Shown here: piece after piece, positions 40,203 through 40,490 of the stretch
How positions within the stretch are numbered: the stretch's first letter is position 1
How the letters are laid out: each line of letters begins with the position of its first letter
From: JAAFHS01 sp046049665
GTDB lineage: Bacteria; Pseudomonadota; Alphaproteobacteria; Rhodobacterales; Rhodobacteraceae
Direction: 5' to 3'
NCBI GenBank assembly: GCA_046049665.1
Contig: JBJOQW010000213.1
Span: forward strand, 1-40,490
Length of the DNA: 40,490 nucleotides
The notes under the pieces: model-generated
Seen by the model: only the letters and a program-made list of their open reading frames with translations
Told to the model about the DNA's origin: nothing
The model's database searches: none
Translations under genes and position numbers: made by a program

Positions 40203-40460
40203 TTACTCCTCAACGCCATGGTCTTTGTCGACCTTGTTCATGACCCGTGCATAGACAAAGATCAGAACAAGAAAGACGTAGATCGCGCCGTTCTGGGCAA
40301 ACCAGAACCCAAGATCGGCACCGCCGACCGAAATGCCTGACAGCGCGGGGCGCAGCAGGATGCCAAGGCCGAAAGAGCACGCAAACCAGATCACCATCGA
40401 AATGACGATGATCCTGACGTTTGCAGCCCAATAGGCGTTGGACGATGACTTGTCCGCCAT
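40203..40460 (-). CDS. DUF4212 small subunit of the sodium:solute symporter
   Basis: An 85-residue protein with two membrane helices (IIVISMVIWFACSFGLGILL and GAIYVFLVLIFVYARVM) in the layout of DUF4212 proteins, which occur just before VC_2705-type symporters. AYWAANVRIIVISM is a typical family start. ATG 40460 has GGGAGGAAG 6 bases upstream. It is first in a two-gene operon and is probably needed for transport or stability of the large subunit. Confidence 0.92.
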   Translation of the reverse strand: MADKSSSNAYWAANVRIIVISMVIWFACSFGLGILLRPALSGISVGGADLGFWFAQNGAIYVFLVLIFVYARVMNKVDKDHGVEE

Positions 40461-40490
40461 TGAAACTTCCTCCCTGTTGACCGGTGCACA

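Overview
The window looks like a chromosomal segment of an alphaproteobacterium of the family Rhodobacteraceae. The evidence is the high GC content, strongly GC-biased third codon positions, a tad (Flp pilus) locus of alphaproteobacterial type, a DUF4212/VC_2705-type sodium symporter pair, a HemP beside a candidate iron-responsive palindrome, and intergenic hairpins of kinds I associate with this family. Genus and species cannot be read from the sequence alone.

Layout. 1-8055 (minus strand) is most of a tad locus: flp pilin, cpaB, a TadG-like protein, two TadE-like pseudopilins, cpaE, cpaF, tadB and the start of tadC, which runs off the left edge. A divergent LuxR-type regulator follows at 8.5-9.4 kb. 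Next come tRNA-Ser(GGA) and a tight minus-strand run of cysK-like gene, MscS-family channel and AlaX-type editing hydrolase (9.5-13.85 kb). 13.85-15.65 kb is an AT-richer accessory patch with a structured inverted repeat and a DUF3800 gene. A class III aminotransferase (15.65-17.04 kb) is followed by 1.4 kb of broken coding remnants (17.04-18.47 kb). 18.47-26.92 kb is one long minus-strand operon: an NMT1/SsuA-type ABC importer followed by an amidohydrolase of the cytosine deaminase type, an FAD-linked oxidase, two flavodoxin-fold oxidoreductases, a creatininase-family hydrolase and a serine/threonine dehydratase. RidA is divergent from it, then a 22-codon ORF coupled to hemP, and a serine hydrolase. 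From 29.1 kb on there are rplY, a membrane-anchored NYN/Zc3h12a-type RNase, an MFS transporter, a ycjF/ycjX-like pair, a 716-residue exported protein with seven 60-residue repeats, truA, a small membrane protein, and the symporter with its small subunit.

How the parts work together. The tad genes build one pilus machine: CpaF powers TadB/TadC, CpaE places it, and Flp and the TadE/G proteins form or prime the fibre. The 18-27 kb operon reads as uptake plus multi-step breakdown of an unknown nitrogenous, probably cyclic, compound. RidA next to it fits the reactive enamine made by a PLP dehydratase.

The strongest candidates for undescribed biology are the seven-repeat DxDK(I/V)xGN exported protein (34.5-36.7 kb), the nine-gene catabolic operon, the tiny ORF coupled to hemP, the EF-hand-like loop inside the sodium symporter, and a compact multi-hairpin element at 29.18-29.27 kb.
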